Shown here: piece by piece, positions 61,918 through 64,000 of the stretch
Layout of the letters: every line of letters begins with the position of its first letter
Numbering within the stretch: the stretch's first letter is position 1
DNA from: Datnioides undecimradiatus
Taxonomy: Eukaryota > Chordata > Actinopteri > Lobotiformes > Datnioididae
NCBI GenBank assembly: GCA_008933995.1
Contig: WARS01000013.1
Coordinates: 16,247,806-16,311,805, forward strand
DNA length: 64,000 nt
Direction: 5' to 3'
The notes under the pieces: model-generated
Told to the model about the DNA's origin: nothing
Database searches by the model: none
What the model saw: only the letters and a program-made list of their open reading frames with translations
Made by a program: the position numbers and the translations under genes

Positions 61918-64000
61918 TCAGGGACATCCATTCCTGAGGCCCTCTGATACAAGTAGGCCGAGTCTTGGTGTCCATGGGACCGCCACACTCTGCATGGTGA
62001 CCAGCAGACGACCTGTCCCAGCCTCTTCTGGGCCTGCTAGGAGGTACTCCATACCTGGTGGAAAAGGTAAGACATTGTAAATTTACTTAATTCATAAATT
62101 AATTCACTGGTACGATTGATGTTCTTTAACTGTTTTGTCACTGTTTGGTCAACTTAAGTCTTCGTCTTTTAATGCTAAAATTCTCATTCAGTTATTTCAT
62201 GTATCACAAATTCATTTTCTCTGTCATGTTGTGTTTGTCTTACCTGGGTTAAGAATAGGACAGGTGCAACCGCGGCTGGTCCAGGACAGAGGATAGATAC
62301 TGATGGTCCCCAAGTAAAGTGCTACTTGGCCTGATTGAAGGACCTTGCGAACTTTGACCTGCACTTCTGCATGGCTGCCTTTGTCATGAGCAGACAGCAC
62401 ACTAGCCTTGATCACTGTCCATACAGAAAGATAGCAGATTTAGATGGAAATGAGAAACAAAGTATAGATAAACATGTAAAAATATCAACTTTGTATTTCT
62501 TACCATAATCGTGTTTGGTCTTACAGATGTCAGACGCACTTCTCAACTTTTTCTCTTTGCAGCTACACTTTCCTGTGTACAGACACTGAGTTATGGTGTG
62601 ATACACTTTTAGCTTCATAATTACACTGAATAAAACACTATCATCCCACAGTTTTAAGCCTTGCAGTGTCGAGAGATGTCGCAGCTACGCCGCTGTTCTC
62701 TAAAGTAAGTTGTAACAGCAGTCACCTGTGTAATGCAGAGCAGAGACTGCCAGCTCCTTTGACCACTGCACGTCTTCCTCAACAGTGAACATGTGATCCA
62801 GATCAGGGATTTTTCCACCAATGGGTACATTGAACACCTGATTATCTGAGTAGCTGCAGAAGTGAAATTGAACCATTAAGGACAACCACACTCAGTTTTG
62901 TAGCTTCTGTAATGAAGTGTAAAAACTTTGATCAGGGATCAGGCGTATAATTAACCTGTTCAAACACTGCCCAGTGGTTGGATCACAGCTGTGAGGGCAG
63001 GCACAGGGTCTACAGCCCTCCTCTCCAAACCCCCAGTAGCCAGGCAGGCAGTGGCTGCAGCCCGTTCCACCCACACCAGATTTACAGTGGCACTGCCCAC
63101 TTCTGGGGTGGCACCAGGGTCCCTCCTCTCCAGGATGAGGAGGCAAAGAGCCCTGTGGATCGCACCAGCAGCCTGAGAAACAGAGACACAGAAAAAGTTC
63201 TGTATGCTGATAATACATTGAGTTTTCTTATTTTTCCCTGTCAAATGATGTTTTTACAAACATATTCCAGCGGGTGGCGCTATAAGACATTATGGTTCTG
63301 TTTTATTTTATCCACAAACATCCATTACTTTGAATTAATTCCACTAATCAGTCAAGAAACCCTTTTTTATTTTGCTTTTCTGATGGATTAACCACACTAG
63401 ACCCTCCTTCTGTTCTGCGTCTCTTACGTGTGCAGGCATGGACGGAGGTGAGGGGTAGGGATGGATTGCGATGGTAGCCATGGCGACAGCGCTGGCACCT
63501 GCGCCCTACAGTGTTGTGTCTGCAGTTGTCACAGACGCCACCACTGGTGCCACCAGAAGAGAGCCATGCCCGCTGGGAGAAGTGACAGCTATCTGCGTGA
63601 CCGTGGCACTGGCACTCTGAGGTGTGATGTCATAGTGTTCACAAAGATGAGAGACAGAGAAAGTGAAGGCATCAGGATGAGGAAGAGAGGGGGTCAACAG
63701 GGACTATAGATGACAGACAAATCATCTGTGTTAGAGCATGTTAGAATGTGTGTTTCTTAAACACTTAAAAGCTCCTCTGTGGCCTTTTCAATATCAGAAA
63801 GAAGAGTTTGCATTAATCTAACAGGTGTGCAGTCCTCTCTGTGGTCACTTACTCTGGCATGAGTTGGACTCCCCACTGCTGCTGTTGGCAGGCCTCCAGG
63901 GTCGATCATTGTAGAGCGAGGCACACTTCTCACAGTGATCGCCTGCTGTGTGGTGAGCACACAGACACCTGCCAGACACCTGGAAAACACATCTGGGGCT
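61918..64000 (-). CDS. ntn4: netrin-4, 3' half (partial, runs off the right edge)
   Basis: Exons on the minus strand: 64000-63853 (open at the edge), 63616-63428, 63172-62956, 62853-62726, 62572-62504, 62414-62244, 62054-61918. They join in frame to the C-terminal 352 residues or so; human netrin-4 is 628, and its N-terminal laminin domain must lie beyond the window. Netrin-4 is a secreted basement-membrane protein that binds laminin gamma chains and disrupts laminin networks. The first three exons encode laminin-type EGF modules (CAHHTAGDHCEKCASLYNDR; CQCHGHADSCHF; CKSGVGGTGC...GYWGFGEEGCRPC). A short acidic linker follows. The last three exons give the NTR (C345C) domain (GKCSCKEK, SAHDKGSH, SRGCTCPILNPG), closest to netrin-4 rather than netrin-1 or netrin-G. 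The first exon could instead begin at 63979, after a TTTTCCAG that resembles an acceptor. Confidence 0.92.
63267..63280 (+). promoter_or_regulatory. CTCF-like motif in an ntn4 intron
   Basis: CCAGCGGGTGGCGC fits the CTCF core at 13 of 14 positions, between the ntn4 exons at 63172 and 63428. Confidence 0.35.

Noticed and set aside
62978..63391. 137-codon + strand frame over ntn4 exons
   Set aside because: Antisense shadow of the laminin-EGF exons, which have clear netrin-4 identity and correct splice phases on the minus strand.

Overview
The window is nuclear DNA from a vertebrate, almost certainly a ray-finned (teleost) fish. The evidence is a set of vertebrate genes with canonical GT-AG introns, compact introns (mostly 0.1-1.5 kb), long (CA)n and (GATA)n microsatellites, and several repeat families that I recognise from fish genomes. 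There is no bacterial, plasmid or phage content. Species and paralogue letters (a/b) cannot be settled from the sequence alone.

Layout, left to right. 1-9.5 kb is non-coding, with two diverged mobile-element relics and a CA repeat. 9.58-11.12 kb holds an intronless coding region for the orphan receptor GPR22, with a spliced leader carrying several upstream ORFs and a poly(A) signal near 13.2 kb; a hairpin-type MITE lies in its 3' flank. Two identical tRNA-Phe(GAA) genes sit at 14.30 and 16.29 kb, followed by a perfect CTCF-type core at 16.87 kb. 17-38 kb is a gene desert with one clear orphan promoter (RFX, ETS and CCAAT motifs, about 23.12-23.25 kb), a LINE reverse-transcriptase scrap and repeats. 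38.4-43.2 kb is ip6k2 in five coding exons, one of whose introns has U12-type splice signals. 43.5-53 kb is again non-coding with simple repeats. 53.47-57.39 kb is sec61a1 in twelve coding exons (476 aa, reconstructed in frame). 59.26-60.29 kb is chchd4 (Mia40) in three exons. The last 2.1 kb holds the 3' half of ntn4 on the minus strand, converging on chchd4 and running off the right edge.

The genes do not form a pathway. They are independent housekeeping or signalling loci: an orphan GPCR, an inositol pyrophosphate kinase, the ER translocon pore, the mitochondrial intermembrane-space import oxidoreductase, and a secreted basement-membrane netrin. I did not find an undescribed multi-gene system. 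The most rewarding items are the U12-type intron and a possible in-frame 18-nt microexon in ip6k2, paired TGACGTG elements upstream of sec61a1, the orphan RFX-like promoter at 23.1 kb, and the tRNA-Phe pair next to a CTCF-type site. All gene models were assembled by eye from splice consensus, reading phase and remembered family sequences; no database search was run.
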